Made by a program: the position numbers and the translations under genes | In this document: positions 1 to 10,020 of the stretch, one piece after another | Layout of the letters: each line of letters begins with the position of its first letter | Numbering within the stretch: the first letter of the stretch is position 1 | Notes under the pieces: model-generated | Databases searched by the model: none | What the model saw: only the letters and a program-made list of their open reading frames with translations | What the model was told of the DNA's origin: nothing | Source of the DNA: Bog-473 sp963738135 | GTDB lineage: Bacteria > Actinomycetota > Acidimicrobiia > Acidimicrobiales > RAAP-2 | Direction of reading: 5' to 3' | Assembly: GCA_963738135.1 (NCBI GenBank) | Contig: CAVTVK010000001.1 | Span: forward strand, 62,001-126,000 | DNA: 64,000 nucleotides

Positions 1-2503
1 TGGCCGGGTTGAACGAATTGACGTAGCCGAGCGCGCCTCCCATGGAGATGGCGTCGCCGAATCCGTCCACGACGCCGTTGGCGTACAACAACCAGTAGCC
101 GCGCCAATCGGGTGTTGCCACCGCGCCGACGACGGGGACCGTTGTCGGCGGAGGCGAACCGTAGAAGGTGGCGTCGCCGAAGGCATAGACAGCACCGGAA
201 TCGGTCACCAACCAGTAGCCGTTCCCCGTGCTGTCGGGCATCACTGAGACGGCCTTGCCACTACAACCTCCGATGCCCGGGCAGGAGCCGGCGAAGTGGG
301 CGTCGCCGAAGGCGAAGACACCGCCATCCGAGGCGATCATGAAGTAGCCATGGCCGCTGGTGGAGGGCACCATGGCGACGATGGGCGCGTTGAGGCTGTT
401 GGGCTGGCCCGATCCGGCCGGGTGGAGCCCGACGCCGGGGATGGAGCCGTAGAAAGAAGACGTCCCGAAACTGAAGATGCCGCCGTCGGAAGCGACCAGC
501 CAGTACCCGGTTCGACTGGCCGACGGGGTGATGCCCACCACGGGTCGCTGGAGCGGGGTGCTCCCCATGGAGCCGTAGAAGCCGGCGGCACCGAACGAGA
601 AGATGCCTCCGTCCGAGCCGACGAGCCAGTAGCCACGCGCCGCCGGCCCGACCGGGAAGGACTGAGTGCTCCCCGTCGCGGCGAGATAGTGCGGACCCTG
701 CGCCACGCTGGCCGTCAGCGTGCAGACCCCGAAGCCGACGAAGGTCACCGTGTGCCCGTCCGCGGCGACGGTGCAGACCGCAGTCGAGATGGAGGCGACC
801 GAGGTGGTGCCGTCACCCGTGGTGGAGACGGCGGCGAGGAACGTGCCGATTTCGGTGGCACTGCTCGAGATGTTCGAGATGGTCGGACTGGAAGGCGTTC
901 CCCGCCCGACGGAGAAGCTCTGGGGTGTTCCAGTGCTCGCCGTGTAGTTGGGCGTCCCGGCCGTATGCGCAGTGAGGGTACAGGTGCCGATGTCAACGAA
1001 CGAAACCCTCAACCCGGAGGCCATGCACACCGTCGGGGTCGACGAGGTCACAGATCCCGCCCCATCGGTCACGGTGCTCACGGTCGGCGTGTAGCCACCG
1101 CCGTAGACGGCCGCTCCATCCCCGGGAATGTTGCTGATGCTCGGTGGGCTCGGTGCAGTGTTCTGTGCCACCGTGAACGCCGTGCACGCGCTCTTTGACG
1201 AGAGATAGTTGGTATCGCCGCTGTACGTGGCCTGATACGAGTAGCTCCCGGCGTTAAGCGGACCGGTCGCGTTGCTCAGCTGGACAACGCCGTTGTTCAA
1301 AGGGAACGGGCCCGGAGCGGGAACGGAAACGGCAGGGGCGCTGCAGGCGTTGTTGCTGTAGAAGTTGTAGGTCAACGTGCCGGTCGGGATGACGCCGCCG
1401 CCACCGATCACCCCGGCGGTGGCCTGTGCTTTGGCGCCCGTCAGCTCACTGCTGTTCCACGGCGAATGGGAGGTGGCGTTGAGCACGGTCAATCCCACCG
1501 GGGGGGTTCCCTTGGTCACGGCGGCCGTGGGGTCCTGCCCCAAGCTCCCGGAGTAGTTTGCATCGCCCGCATAGACGGCCGTGGCCGAGTAGGTCCCCGG
1601 AAGTGCGTTGGTGATCGTGCAGGCGCCCACCCCCCCGGTGAGCGTCGAGGAGGGACAGGAGACGGGTTGACTGTTGGGACCGGTGACTGACCAGATGACA
1701 GACCCGGAAGGGGTGACGCCGGCACCCGTGACCGTTGCGCCGAAGGTGAACGTTGCCCCTGTGGTCTTTCCCGGGGCGTTGTCCGTCACGACGGTTGTGC
1801 TGGCCGCCTTGGTGACGTGCGGAGAGTCCGAACCGGAGCTGGATGTGTAGCTCCCGTCGCCCCCGTAGGACGCCGTGGCCGAGTAGGCCCCCGCAATGGC
1901 GTTGGTGACCGTGCAGGTTGCGTGACCACTGACAAGGGGCGTAGTCGTGCTGCAGGTCACCGGATTCGAGCCCGGATCCGTCACCGTCCATACAATGCCG
2001 CCGGTGGGCGTCCCAGCCGGGCCCGTGACGGTCGCCGTAATGGTGAAGGTACCTCCCGTGGATTGTCCGGTGGCGTTGTCGGCCACTGAGGTCGCCGACG
2101 GTGCCTTCCCGACGGTGGCGTTCGTATCGAGTCCAGAGCTCAGGGCGTAGGTGGCGTCGCCCGCGTAGTTGGCCATGGCCGAGTAGGTCCCCGCAATGAC
2201 GTTGGTGAGAGTGCAGGTCGCCTTGCCGCTGCCGTCGAGCACGATCGTGCTGGTACTGCAGCCAACCGGATTGGAGTGAGGGTCGCTCACCACCCAGACG
2301 ATGCCGCCCGTCGGCGGGCCAGGAGAGCCGGCAACGGTGGCAGTAAAGGTGAAACTGCCGCCGGTCACCGCATTGGAGGCGTTGTCCGCCACTGTCGTTG
2401 TCGACGATGTCCCGGCTGCGCCGGCCGGCGCTGACAGCGCCCCGAGCCCCAGGAACAACAGGATGGCCACGATCACGACGGAGAATCCGCGGCGTGACCT
2501 CAC
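1..2503 (-). CDS. Secreted Ig-like repeat protein with C-terminal GYWLV-SDGG repeats (3' end cut by window)
   Basis: The frame stays open from a GTG at 2503 to the window edge, about 834 residues. Residues 1-30 are a signal peptide (basic start, hydrophobic core, SAPAGAAG). About 31-330 are three bacterial Ig-like repeats of roughly 98 residues, each with a TGG-IVW strand and a final Y-GD-xY motif. A fourth Ig-like module and two modules with CTLTA endings follow to about 610. From about 618 there are five copies of a 46-60 residue repeat of the type GYWLVxSDGGIFSFG. The same repeat ends the protein at 42400-44697. The likely role is a secreted or surface adhesin-like protein; ligand and anchoring are unknown. 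The true C-terminus lies outside the window. Confidence 0.85.
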   Translation of the reverse strand, partial: MRSRRGFSVVIVAILLFLGLGALSAPAGAAGTSSTTTVADNASNAVTGGSFTFTATVAGSPGPPTGGIVWVVSDPHSNPVGCSTSTIVLDGSGKATCTLTNVIAGTYSAMANYAGDATYALSSGLDTNATVGKAPSATSVADNATGQSTGGTFTITATVTGPAGTPTGGIVWTVTDPGSNPVTCSTTTPLVSGHATCTVTNAIAGAYSATASYGGDGSYTSSSGSDSPHVTKAASTTVVTDNAPGKTTGATFTFGATVTGAGVTPSGSVIWSVTGPNSQPVSCPSSTLTGGVGACTITNALPGTYSATAVYAGDANYSGSLGQDPTAAVTKGTPPVGLTVLNATSHSPWNSSELTGAKAQATAGVIGGGGVIPTGTLTYNFYSNNACSAPAVSVPAPGPFPLNNGVVQLSNATGPLNAGSYSYQATYSGDTNYLSSKSACTAFTVAQNTAPSPPSISNIPGDGAAVYGGGYTPTVSTVTDGAGSVTSSTPTVCMASGLRVSFVDIGTCTLTAHTAGTPNYTASTGTPQSFSVGRGTPSSPTISNISSSATEIGTFLAAVSTTGDGTTSVASISTAVCTVAADGHTVTFVGFGVCTLTASVAQGPHYLAATGSTQSFPVGPAARGYWLVGSDGGIFSFGAAGFYGSMGSTPLQRPVVGITPSASRTGYWLVASDGGIFSFGTSSFYGSIPGVGLHPAGSGQPNSLNAPIVAMVPSTSGHGYFMIASDGGVFAFGDAHFAGSCPGIGGCSGKAVSVMPDSTGNGYWLVTDSGAVYAFGDATFYGSPPPTTVPVVGAVATPDWRGYWLLYANGVVDGFGDAISMGGALGYVNSFNPA

Positions 2504-2871
2504 GACGGCGTCACCGCGAGCGTCATGCCCGGACTTCCGACAAGCCCGAGCACGCGCAAACACAACTCGACATCAAATCCTCCGCCCATGCCCAGGCACA
2601 ATAGAGGCACAACGGAGCTTGACGACAGCCCGGCGGAGTGCGCAGGTTTGTGGCCGGTAAGACGGTCCCTCCCAGGAGGCACGATTCGGCACGGACCTCA
2701 ACCCCTACCTGAGGTTGAGGCTGACGTTGAGGTTGAGGGCGGACCACCCGAGCCACAGCTGGACCATGCGACCCAAAGATCAGAGTGTCACCTGGACACC
2801 CGAAGGAGCCAGTGTGTCGCGTTGCGTGCCGCAGTCGGAAGGATCACAGCGGACCACCAGGATGCCCCGTC

Positions 2872-3708
2872 ATGCTGACGGGCATGGCGACAAAGAGGCG
2901 GCGGAGGCTCGTCGTGGCAGTGGTTGGAGTGGCGGTGGTCGTTGTGCTCGCGGCCGCACTGGGGCCGTACATCTACATCCACTTCATTGAAGGCCCCGCT
3001 CCCAGCAAGCTGGAGCTCCCCACGTCATCCCCCTCGACGAGCTCGGCCAAGGGATCGGCTCCTGCGACGACGACGTCGCTCGACGGAGTCTGGAACGTCG
3101 GTACGGGCTCGCGGGCGGGCTACCGGGTGCAGGAGGTCCTCGTCGGTCAGAACGCGACCGCCGTGGGTCGCACCGGCAAGATATGGGGCTCCATGACGAT
3201 CTCCGGGACGACCGTGACACAGGCGACATTCACCGTTGACATGGCAAGCGTCGTGAGCGACCAGAGTCAGCGCAATGCGCGCTTCAACGGGCCGATCATG
3301 GATGTGAGCAGGTACCCGACCGCGACACTGACCCTCACCTCTCCGATCGATCTCGGGTCGATCCCTGCGGCAGGCGCCGACGAGCACTACAACGCCGTCG
3401 GCAATCTCGACATGCACGGCGTGACGAAGTCGGTGAGCTTCCCGGTCACGGCGGAGCGCGTCGGATCGGGGATCGACGTGCTGGCCGACATCCCCATCAC
3501 CTTCTCGGACTGGAACATCGCCAATCCAAGCATCGGCGGTTTCGTCACCACCGCGAACACCGGCACGCTCGAAGTCCTGCTTCGCCTGACGCAGGGAGCG
3601 GGAAACCCGGTTTCGAAATCCGGCGGCTCTGCGGGTTCGGTTGGTGGCGGCGGGCCGGTCACTGTCCCCAGCACCACCGTTCCGCCCTTGAAAGTCCCGT
3701 CCAGCTAG
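2872..3708 (+). CDS. YceI-family lipid-binding-like protein, membrane-anchored
   Basis: A 278-residue protein. An N-terminal KRRRR cluster followed by a hydrophobic segment (about residues 10-27) is a signal anchor. A Ser/Thr/Pro-rich linker leads to a YceI domain (about 65-245) with the family's hallmark sequences: VDMASVVSDQSQRNARF, YPTATLTLTSPI, LDMHGVTKSVSFPV and the IADIPITFSDWNI-type strand. YceI proteins are lipocalin-like barrels that bind polyisoprenoids or amphiphiles in the envelope. The C-terminal 35 residues are low-complexity Gly/Ser/Thr/Pro. An AGGA nine bases upstream favours ATG 2872; ATG 2884 is also possible. It is not in an obvious operon. The ligand cannot be told from sequence. 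Confidence 0.85.
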   Translation: MLTGMATKRRRRLVVAVVGVAVVVVLAAALGPYIYIHFIEGPAPSKLELPTSSPSTSSAKGSAPATTTSLDGVWNVGTGSRAGYRVQEVLVGQNATAVGRTGKIWGSMTISGTTVTQATFTVDMASVVSDQSQRNARFNGPIMDVSRYPTATLTLTSPIDLGSIPAAGADEHYNAVGNLDMHGVTKSVSFPVTAERVGSGIDVLADIPITFSDWNIANPSIGGFVTTANTGTLEVLLRLTQGAGNPVSKSGGSAGSVGGGGPVTVPSTTVPPLKVPSS

Positions 3709-3882
3709 TCCCCTCATCATCCGGCCCGGGCGACAGCACGCCGGGTATTCTTTGCGACGCCCGGTCCCCCCCTTTTTGTCGAGCGGAAACCGTCTCGGCA
3801 TGGTCGCCGCTGCAGCACGCCTCGGAAGGGGCATGGCTGAGGGGAGTTGAGGCGGAATCACCCAGCTACCCCGAGAGGATCC

Positions 3883-5154
3883 GTGACAAGCATCAACCAG
3901 TCCCTGCACGGCGACGGCAAGAGACTTCGGCGCCCACACGCCTGGATGGGGTTTCTCCGCGGCTGGGGTCCCGCTTTGATCTCCGTCGCTCTCGCGCTTG
4001 CGTACTGCTTGTACATCGCGCTGCGGACCTACGAAGTCGATCTCGGCGTGTACCTCCGACTGGGTGGACGGTACGTGTTCACGTCACATCTGTATTCCCT
4101 TCATCTCCCCAACACGAGTCTCCCGTTCACCTATCCCCCGTTTGCGGCGGTTCTCTTTGCGCCTTGGCAGCGCACGTTCAGCAGCGTCGGATTGGTGCAG
4201 GCGGTCTGGACCCTTTGCAACGTCGCTGCTCTCGTGGGCGTCCTCGTCCTTTCCGTCCGACTGGTCAAGCCCTCTCTCGACAGGGTGGCGACGTGGCGTC
4301 TCGCGCTCGCTCTGACTCTTCCAGCCCTTTTCCTCAACCCCGTGTTGATCACAATCGGCTTCGGGCAGGTGAACCTGTTCGTCACGCTCCTCGTCATGTG
4401 GGATCTGCTCGGCGAACGCAGGGTCGGGAAGCGCCAGATGCCACTCGGTGTCGCCACCGGGTTGGCGGCGGCGGTCAAGCTCACCCCGCTGCTGTTCGTG
4501 CCGTACCTCGTACTCACTCGGCGCTGGCGTGGTGCCTTGACGTGTGTGGTGACATTCGGCCTCTGTGAGTTGATGACCTTTGTGGTGTCACCGGCCTCCT
4601 CAAAGGCGTACTGGACCAAGGCCGTCTTCAAGCCCAGCCGTGCCGGCGATCTCTCCATCGTCGACAACCAGAATCTCTGGGGGGTACTCGATCGTTTCAC
4701 GCACGGCGTTCTCCCTGATGCCGTCATGCTTCCGTTGTTGGTCGCGACGGCGGCCGTCGGGCTTGTCTTAGCCGCCCGCGCGCACCGTCGGTCCTCGCCG
4801 CTGCTGGGTGTGCTCATCTGCGCTGCGACGTGTCTCCTCGTCTCCCCCATCTCGTGGGTGCACCACTTGGTATGGGTGGTGCCCGCGATTCTCTGGCTGG
4901 CCTTCGCGCCCGACCGGCCCCGTTGTGGACCTGTCCTCGCCGGCGCTACTGCCCTGCTCTTCTGGGGCGCACCCGTTTGGTGGGTGCCCTACAAGGACAC
5001 CTCCGATCTCCACCTGAACCTGCTCCAGCTCGTTGCCGGGAACTCCTTCTTCTACGCCATGCTGCTCTTCCTGGTTGGAGCGGCCTTTCTCGTGCTCCGG
5101 CGGGGGCCGATGGGCGCAGACGACAGATTTGGAAAGCGGCGAACACCGGCGTGA
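3883..5154 (+). CDS. GT87 (DUF2029) polyprenyl-phosphate mannosyltransferase-like membrane protein
   Basis: About 423 residues with some ten hydrophobic segments, typical of GT-C glycosyltransferases of the GT87/PimE type. These use polyprenyl-phosphate sugars to extend envelope lipoglycans. Family features seen: an acidic residue in the first external loop (Asp53 in EVDLGVYLRL), the FTYPPFAAVLFAPW motif, and LAAAVKLTPLLFVPYLV in the middle. The GTG at 3883 is chosen because GAGAGG lies five to ten bases before it; a TTG at 3847 is the upstream alternative. The gene stands alone, about 170 bases after the YceI gene. Donor and acceptor are not predictable. Confidence 0.85.
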   Translation: MTSINQSLHGDGKRLRRPHAWMGFLRGWGPALISVALALAYCLYIALRTYEVDLGVYLRLGGRYVFTSHLYSLHLPNTSLPFTYPPFAAVLFAPWQRTFSSVGLVQAVWTLCNVAALVGVLVLSVRLVKPSLDRVATWRLALALTLPALFLNPVLITIGFGQVNLFVTLLVMWDLLGERRVGKRQMPLGVATGLAAAVKLTPLLFVPYLVLTRRWRGALTCVVTFGLCELMTFVVSPASSKAYWTKAVFKPSRAGDLSIVDNQNLWGVLDRFTHGVLPDAVMLPLLVATAAVGLVLAARAHRRSSPLLGVLICAATCLLVSPISWVHHLVWVVPAILWLAFAPDRPRCGPVLAGATALLFWGAPVWWVPYKDTSDLHLNLLQLVAGNSFFYAMLLFLVGAAFLVLRRGPMGADDRFGKRRTPA

Positions 5155-7077
5155 ATCAGCTGGGCACTGAGCGGAGCGTGAGCGCTGCTGTTGTCGGTCC
5201 GTTGTGCCGGATCGGACCGAATTGCCCTACCCGGGCCGGCGGACGATCGCCAAACTCAATCCCGAGGGCGGGGTGATCGGGGAGTCTCCGGGGGGATTCG
5301 TCACCCCGCCCTCCTACTCATCCTCGAACCTCAACATTCGACGCACGTCAACCCGCACGTCGGTCGAACCGGGTCCGCCGACAAGCCGAGCAGCCTCCAC
5401 AAGAAGAGAGGTGGGGGCCGGGTGGAGTGGCTGGGGGAACCCTCAACTTCCCGACCCCCGCCCCACGGTGCCGTGCCATCAAAATTAACAGGGAGCCGGC
5501 TGAGAATAAAGAGGTCAACGAGAAGGAACAGCTAGACAAATGGCGGTTGCAGCCTCACATTCCTGCGCTTCCGGGTCATTGGCGTGGATTCGAGCCGCGT
5601 GTTCTTTTCTTGATTGGTACTACCGGCGCGCTCGGTCAAACGCGTCTGAGTTCGCGTTTGTTCTGGGTACCGGCGAACCTTCTCTTGCGGCTAACGAGGA
5701 CGACAGTGTCAGGGATGATCGAGACGACGTGGCCGCGAGCAGCCGCCTGCAGATTGCGGTGATCGTCGCGGTGATCGTCCTCCAGAAGCTCGAGAGTGAG
5801 CACTCATCATCGTGGGCAACCGCGATGGAGGATCGGGGGCGGGGCCGGGGCCCGTAGGCAATCGCCGGACCCGTCCCCCGATTCGCCAAGTAATCCGCCT
5901 ACGTGGTTTTTATCAATCATGACCCGCAGGCAGACAGGGGCAGTTGGGCCCAATTGTTCACAACGATCTGACAACGAGCCGTCCAAATATTTGCAACACT
6001 GGAGCCATGGTTCCGGTGAAGCCGGTTCCAGCGTCACGATCCCGTGCGCTCTCCTCCCCGCCAATGGATGGGCGCCGGGGTCGTTTCGCGTCCATCCCGA
6101 GGGGCGTTACTCGGGACGGATCGCCCGGCAGGACGGAATCGCTGGTCCGGCGGCCCCGTCCTCTCCCCGGACCGGAGATCGACCATCCCCGCGGAGGCGG
6201 CGAGATGGACGTTCCGGCCGGGAAGGGGGTTCCCCCTGTGGGGTATCCGAGCGCGGCCGTTCGTGTTTGATAGGTGTTTCGGATGGAATGTCCGTGGGAT
6301 CGGAAAGAGCTTGGCCGAGCGCGCACGATCGTCGATGGAATGACGGCCAAAACCGGCCGGCAGTGTCGTCGTGATCGGAGGGATAGACGAAGGCTGCGGA
6401 CCTAGGGCTTCACCTGTGGTTCACGAGCCGAGAGGCTTCGGCAGCATCCACTCGGCACCACGAGACCCGAGTCAGCTCCTCACCACGAATCCTTGCTTGA
6501 CGCAAGGTCTTCCAGTCACCGCCTCCGCTCCTTCGTGCACGGTTTCAACCGCTGACCACGCTCGGGACCTCACCCACACCGCTTGAGATCACAAGGCGGA
6601 GCCTTGCTCACACCGGTTCACGGCGTAACCGGCCGCATGCCTGCCGATGTGACGGTTGTCCCGTGTCGACCGGCACACAGCCCAGCCCTCGTATGGCGTC
6701 GAGGACTAATGTTTTGGAGGAGTCGAGAGGGTTTGCCTGGCGGTTTGAAGATCCCTGTCTTCATGGTCTCGACTGGACGGACGAGTTGCAGATAGTGCTG
6801 CTGGAACCTACGACGAGTGCTCCGTGTGAATCCGACACCTCGTTTCGTCGCCTGCACTTCCACGCAGCCACTGTCGTGGCCCACGTCACCGCAGCCATAG
6901 GCCCTCCGGTTGCTACCGGCGGCATGACCGTCTGGTTCAACGTCGGACAGCGGCTTGCGGCCAAGACGCACTAACTCCCGGCGGCCAGACTGATGTGGTG
7001 CATTGCAGCGAGATCTCCAAGTCGCAGCTCGACGGCTGAGCTCTGGCGTTGAATCTGCACCCTGAGCTGCGGCTCGG
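5155..7077. other. Long gene-poor stretch
   Basis: About 1.9 kb without a convincing gene on either strand. Short open frames exist but have no recognisable domain and weak codon bias. The least unlikely is ATG 5540 to TAG 5857 (105 codons), with AAGGA twelve bases upstream and an ILQ-rich hydrophobic C-terminal part; I could not support it as a gene. The stretch ends between convergent genes. It may hold decayed genes or untranslated RNA; nothing in it was recognised. Confidence 0.5.
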
Positions 7078-8385
7078 TCAGTTCGACCGCGCCGCGCCGT
7101 AGTTGTTGTCGTCTTGCGTCAGACCCGTGAGCGCCTGGTTGTAAGGCTGAGGTTGTACAACACCCAAGGACCCGGAGAAATTGTTGTTCTCGATCGTCCC
7201 GCCCGTGATGACGTTGAGGTCGAACACGTACTGGTCGGGTGCCGCACATTCGCTGACCGGCTGTGGTGCCTCATACGTCGAAGCGCAGAGCGGGAACGTG
7301 TTCCCCATGATGTCAAGGTCGGAGATGTTGTAGAGCTGGCCTGCGACGCTCGTACCGCCGCGGTAGGGCTCGCCGTAGAAGCCAGCGGCGAACTTGTTGT
7401 TGGCAATTGTCCAGTCCGTGTTCGTGTACTGGGACGACGTCGAGCGCGGGTCGGTGCCCACGACCTCGAAGAGGGGACCGTCACCGCGCAACTTGTTGTT
7501 CGCCAATGTGAGGTGCTGCTCTTGCACGCCCGGCGTCTGACCCTGCAACGAGGCGAACCAGTCGTTGCCCCAGTGTTCCCAGATGTTGTTTTCGATGGTC
7601 ACGTCGTCCTCGGCTGCCCAGAACGGAGAGCCGTCCGGATTGAACGGCGTCGAGTACTGGTCGTACTCAAAGTCCATGGCGTCGGTTCCGATGCCGTTAA
7701 AAATGTCATAGGAGACGGTGAGGCCGTTGCAAGGCGCGAGCGTCGGACACCCGACCGATTCGACGGTCAATCCGTGGTACCCCGCATTGGTGAATACGGA
7801 ATGGGTGATCGAGATGTCGGTCGAGAGTTCGTCGCTGCTCGTCACGTCGTAGGGAGGCGAAAGATAGAGAAAATCTCCCTGAACGTTGCTCACGGTGTCG
7901 TGCGTGAGTGTCACGCCGGAGTCGGCTTCGAATTGAATGCCGTAGTCGCCCTCGAAACCCTCGCCACCGTTCGTCCCCGTGTAGTGACCCCTGATCGTGA
8001 GATTCTCAATCGTCAGGTCCGAGTCATCCCACAGCTCGAGGAGAGGTGCCGGGGTCTCCGGGCTCACGGTCTGTTCCAGCGTGGAACCATTCCCGTTAAT
8101 CGTGAGTCCGGTCGTGCTGCGCAACAAGAGTGTCTCGTTGATGATGAAGCAGCCGTGTGCCGGAAGTATCACCGTCGAGTTCGCTGGCACGGTGTCCAGA
8201 AAGTTGCTCAAAGCCCTCGTGCTGTCGCGGGCACTACAGCTCGACGAGATGCTGGAGGGCAGCTGATCGATCTCCCCGGCAGCCGCAGGCAGGGGTGTCG
8301 AAAAAGCGCTCACCGCAGCGAGCAGGGCGATCGTCAGCGCCAAGTAGAGCAGAGTTCTTCCTCGAGTTCCGGCGAAGCGCTTCAT
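7078..8385 (-). CDS. Secreted right-handed parallel beta-helix protein
   Basis: A 435-residue protein with a clear signal peptide (KRFAGTRGRTLLYLALTIALL, cleavage near AAAGE at about 38). The mature part has many short repeated strands of the N-N-x-F/I type (TIENLTIRGHY, TIENNIWEHW, LTLANNKLRG, IANNKFAAG, IMGNTFPL, TIENNNFSG), the signature of pectate-lyase-like beta-helices (PbH1 repeats). Such proteins often are polysaccharide lyases or hydrolases or phage-type adhesins, but no catalytic set could be assigned. Four Cys in pairs (CPTLAPC, CASTY/ECAAP) suggest extracytoplasmic disulfides. It is monocistronic. Confidence 0.8.
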   Translation of the reverse strand: MKRFAGTRGRTLLYLALTIALLAAVSAFSTPLPAAAGEIDQLPSSISSSCSARDSTRALSNFLDTVPANSTVILPAHGCFIINETLLLRSTTGLTINGNGSTLEQTVSPETPAPLLELWDDSDLTIENLTIRGHYTGTNGGEGFEGDYGIQFEADSGVTLTHDTVSNVQGDFLYLSPPYDVTSSDELSTDISITHSVFTNAGYHGLTVESVGCPTLAPCNGLTVSYDIFNGIGTDAMDFEYDQYSTPFNPDGSPFWAAEDDVTIENNIWEHWGNDWFASLQGQTPGVQEQHLTLANNKLRGDGPLFEVVGTDPRSTSSQYTNTDWTIANNKFAAGFYGEPYRGGTSVAGQLYNISDLDIMGNTFPLCASTYEAPQPVSECAAPDQYVFDLNVITGGTIENNNFSGSLGVVQPQPYNQALTGLTQDDNNYGAARSN

Positions 8386-8994
8386 CGCTGACCCTCGATC
8401 ACAGTGGAACTTCGTCTACCTCGAACCGAAAACGCATGGGCGAGCAAGGTCCGAGCATCCCATGTTGCGAGGGACCCAAACAGTGGCTTCACACAAGGGT
8501 TACCTTGTTGGCGCTGATTGGTACGAAACGGAGAAAGAAGTTCACGCAACCGTCGCGAATCGGTTACTGAGCCGCCAATTGCCGTCGAGTGACGTAGGGC
8601 CGTCCTGGTCGGCAGCGCTGAGAACGCTCAGGCGTGGTGAGGCGTGGTGAATCGTGGAGGCGATGGCTCGTTCGAAACCTCGACCGGCCGCGGCCAGTGA
8701 TGCGATGCAAAGCCGTTGATATTCCAGGTCTTGCTAGTCACATCGTCCTTCACCGCGCAAGCGGCTAGCTGTTCGACCGCACCAGAACGGATCGGAGACC
8801 AGATGCAGGCTCCCCCGCCGCATCTCCGCCCAGGAATCATCAGCCAGCACGTCACGGCAACAGAATCCAACCGTCGCCGAGGGTACGACCGAACGGCGGG
8901 AAACGGACGGCCGTGGCTCGGTATCAAGCGCCTGGCCGCATGCTCTCCAAAGGGTCATCACACGGAGCCCGCGCTTCGGCGCGGTGTTGGGGGT

Positions 8995-9045
8995 GAGGTG
9001 GTCGGACTGACCCTTTCTGCCACCACAGCAGGGTTGGGCCGCGAG
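8995..9045 (+). repeat. GGTTGGGCC-family hairpin, copy H1
   Basis: The left arm GGTCGGACTGACCC and the right arm GGGTTGGGCCGC can pair imperfectly around a loop of about 17 bases. It lies just before the decayed small gene at 9080, as copy H2 does before the gene at 15834. Related hairpins are at 15765, 17811, 17949 and 18128. Function unknown; terminator or operator are both possible. Confidence 0.5.
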
Positions 9046-9079
9046 CCGAGCCGGTCTCTCTGGGGCCGGTGGAGACGGG

Positions 9080-9217
9080 ATGCCAGGGACAGGTGACCCG
9101 TGTCCAGGGTTCATCGTCGAGGTCGACCACTGCTGGCAGCAGAAGCACGAGTGGCAGCTCCAGGCCGATCACTGGTGCAGGCGCCGTCGTGAACCGGTCG
9201 ATGGTTCAGTCCCTTAG
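9080..9217 (+). pseudogene. Decayed copy of the small Cys/Trp-rich protein family (copy 1)
   Basis: The open frame from ATG 9080 gives MPGTGDPCPGFIVEV, then CW and LQADHWC, aligning with the N-terminal half of the intact relatives at 19468 and 22591 (MPEPGEVCPGFISEA, CW, LQANHCAE). After that the frame runs into unrelated sequence and stops at 9217, so the TGRWFSP-GDKWW half is gone. The upstream start used by the other copies is out of frame here (eight instead of six bases between GTG and ATG), and the TACCCT box is changed to TCTCTG. Both suggest a dead copy. Confidence 0.7.
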
Positions 9218-9417
9218 GAGATCGTTGGTGGAGGGTGTGGACCTGTCCTGAGGCAACGTTGGATCACGCAATTGCAGGTCAACGAGCCTGCAGGAGACCT
9301 CAGTTGTGCATCCGTTGTCAAAAGGTTGCATGCCGTGTCACACTTTCGGCGGCGCGTCGGGATCCCGCCATCCCCCAGGGAGGACCCGCCTCCTCCCATG
9401 GCGCGCCACCCGCGAGG

Positions 9418-9455
9418 CGACCCCGGCCCGCTAGATCGGGCCGGGGTCGTTTCGT
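9418..9455 (+). terminator. Strong GC-rich hairpin with GTTTCGTTT tail
   Basis: GACCCCGGCCCG pairs perfectly with CGGGCCGGGGTC around a six-base loop, then GTTTCGTTT follows on the plus strand. It has the form of an intrinsic terminator, but no gene was found immediately upstream, so it may be the relic of a lost transcription unit or end an unrecognised RNA. Confidence 0.6.
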
Positions 9456-10004
9456 TTACCTCGGCAGAATCGCCGTCGGATTGAACCCCGGTTGGTTTGG
9501 CTCCCCGCGGTCGCCGTCACGAACATTTCGCAGGCTCGACGCGATCCCGTCCCGCTCGAATTACGGGAGCGATTTACGGTTGCTGTTACTACCTCGACCT
9601 GGCTGAAGATCCCGAACCCCTGGCTCCCGATCTGGGCAGGCCGGGGTCGAGCTCTGACGCTTGGCGATTGCGGGCCCCCGCCTTCGGGCGGGGCCGTAGC
9701 GAGTCAGGGCTGTCACTGACCTCGCGGGACGAATCTTCGCCGGCACGAGGAGCGAGCCGCCATCGAGATTCGCACGGTACCCGAAGAAGATCGGATTGAG
9801 ACCCCCCCAACGGTTCCACTCACTTCTTTGTGCGGTGAACCCGGGCGTTGTGGCCGGGTCACGCAAGTTCCCCGTGGCGAAGTCGCTTTGCGTCGCGCCC
9901 GTTGTGGAGGATTGGTCAAACGCACGTTCGGGAATAGAAAGCGTGGCGATAGCGTCCAGCGTTGCGGCCCCTGGTTTCGGCCGGGGGCCGTTTCGCGTCG
10001 GTAA

Positions 10005-10020
10005 TCACCCGATCGGGTGA
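10005..10020. repeat. 16-bp palindrome TCACCCGATCGGGTGA, copy 1
   Basis: A perfect 16-base palindrome that recurs at 13176 and 17716, and with one change at 18005. The exact symmetry and spacing suggest a protein-binding site or a small repetitive extragenic palindrome. The second and third copies are inside a longer repeated unit; this one is not. Confidence 0.7.

Noticed and set aside
5540..5857. 105-codon frame in the long gene-poor stretch
   Set aside because: Weak ribosome-binding spacing, mixed codon bias, no domain; not enough to call a gene.
6583..6974. Overlapping plus and minus frames near 6.6-7.0 kb
   Set aside because: Neither strand shows a domain, start signal or bias; possibly old mobile-element debris but nothing identifiable.
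9475..9500. A possible second tRNA 3' end (attachment copy) containing TTGAACCCC
   Set aside because: Only about nine bases match a generic T-loop, and it does not correspond to the tRNA-Leu 3' end.
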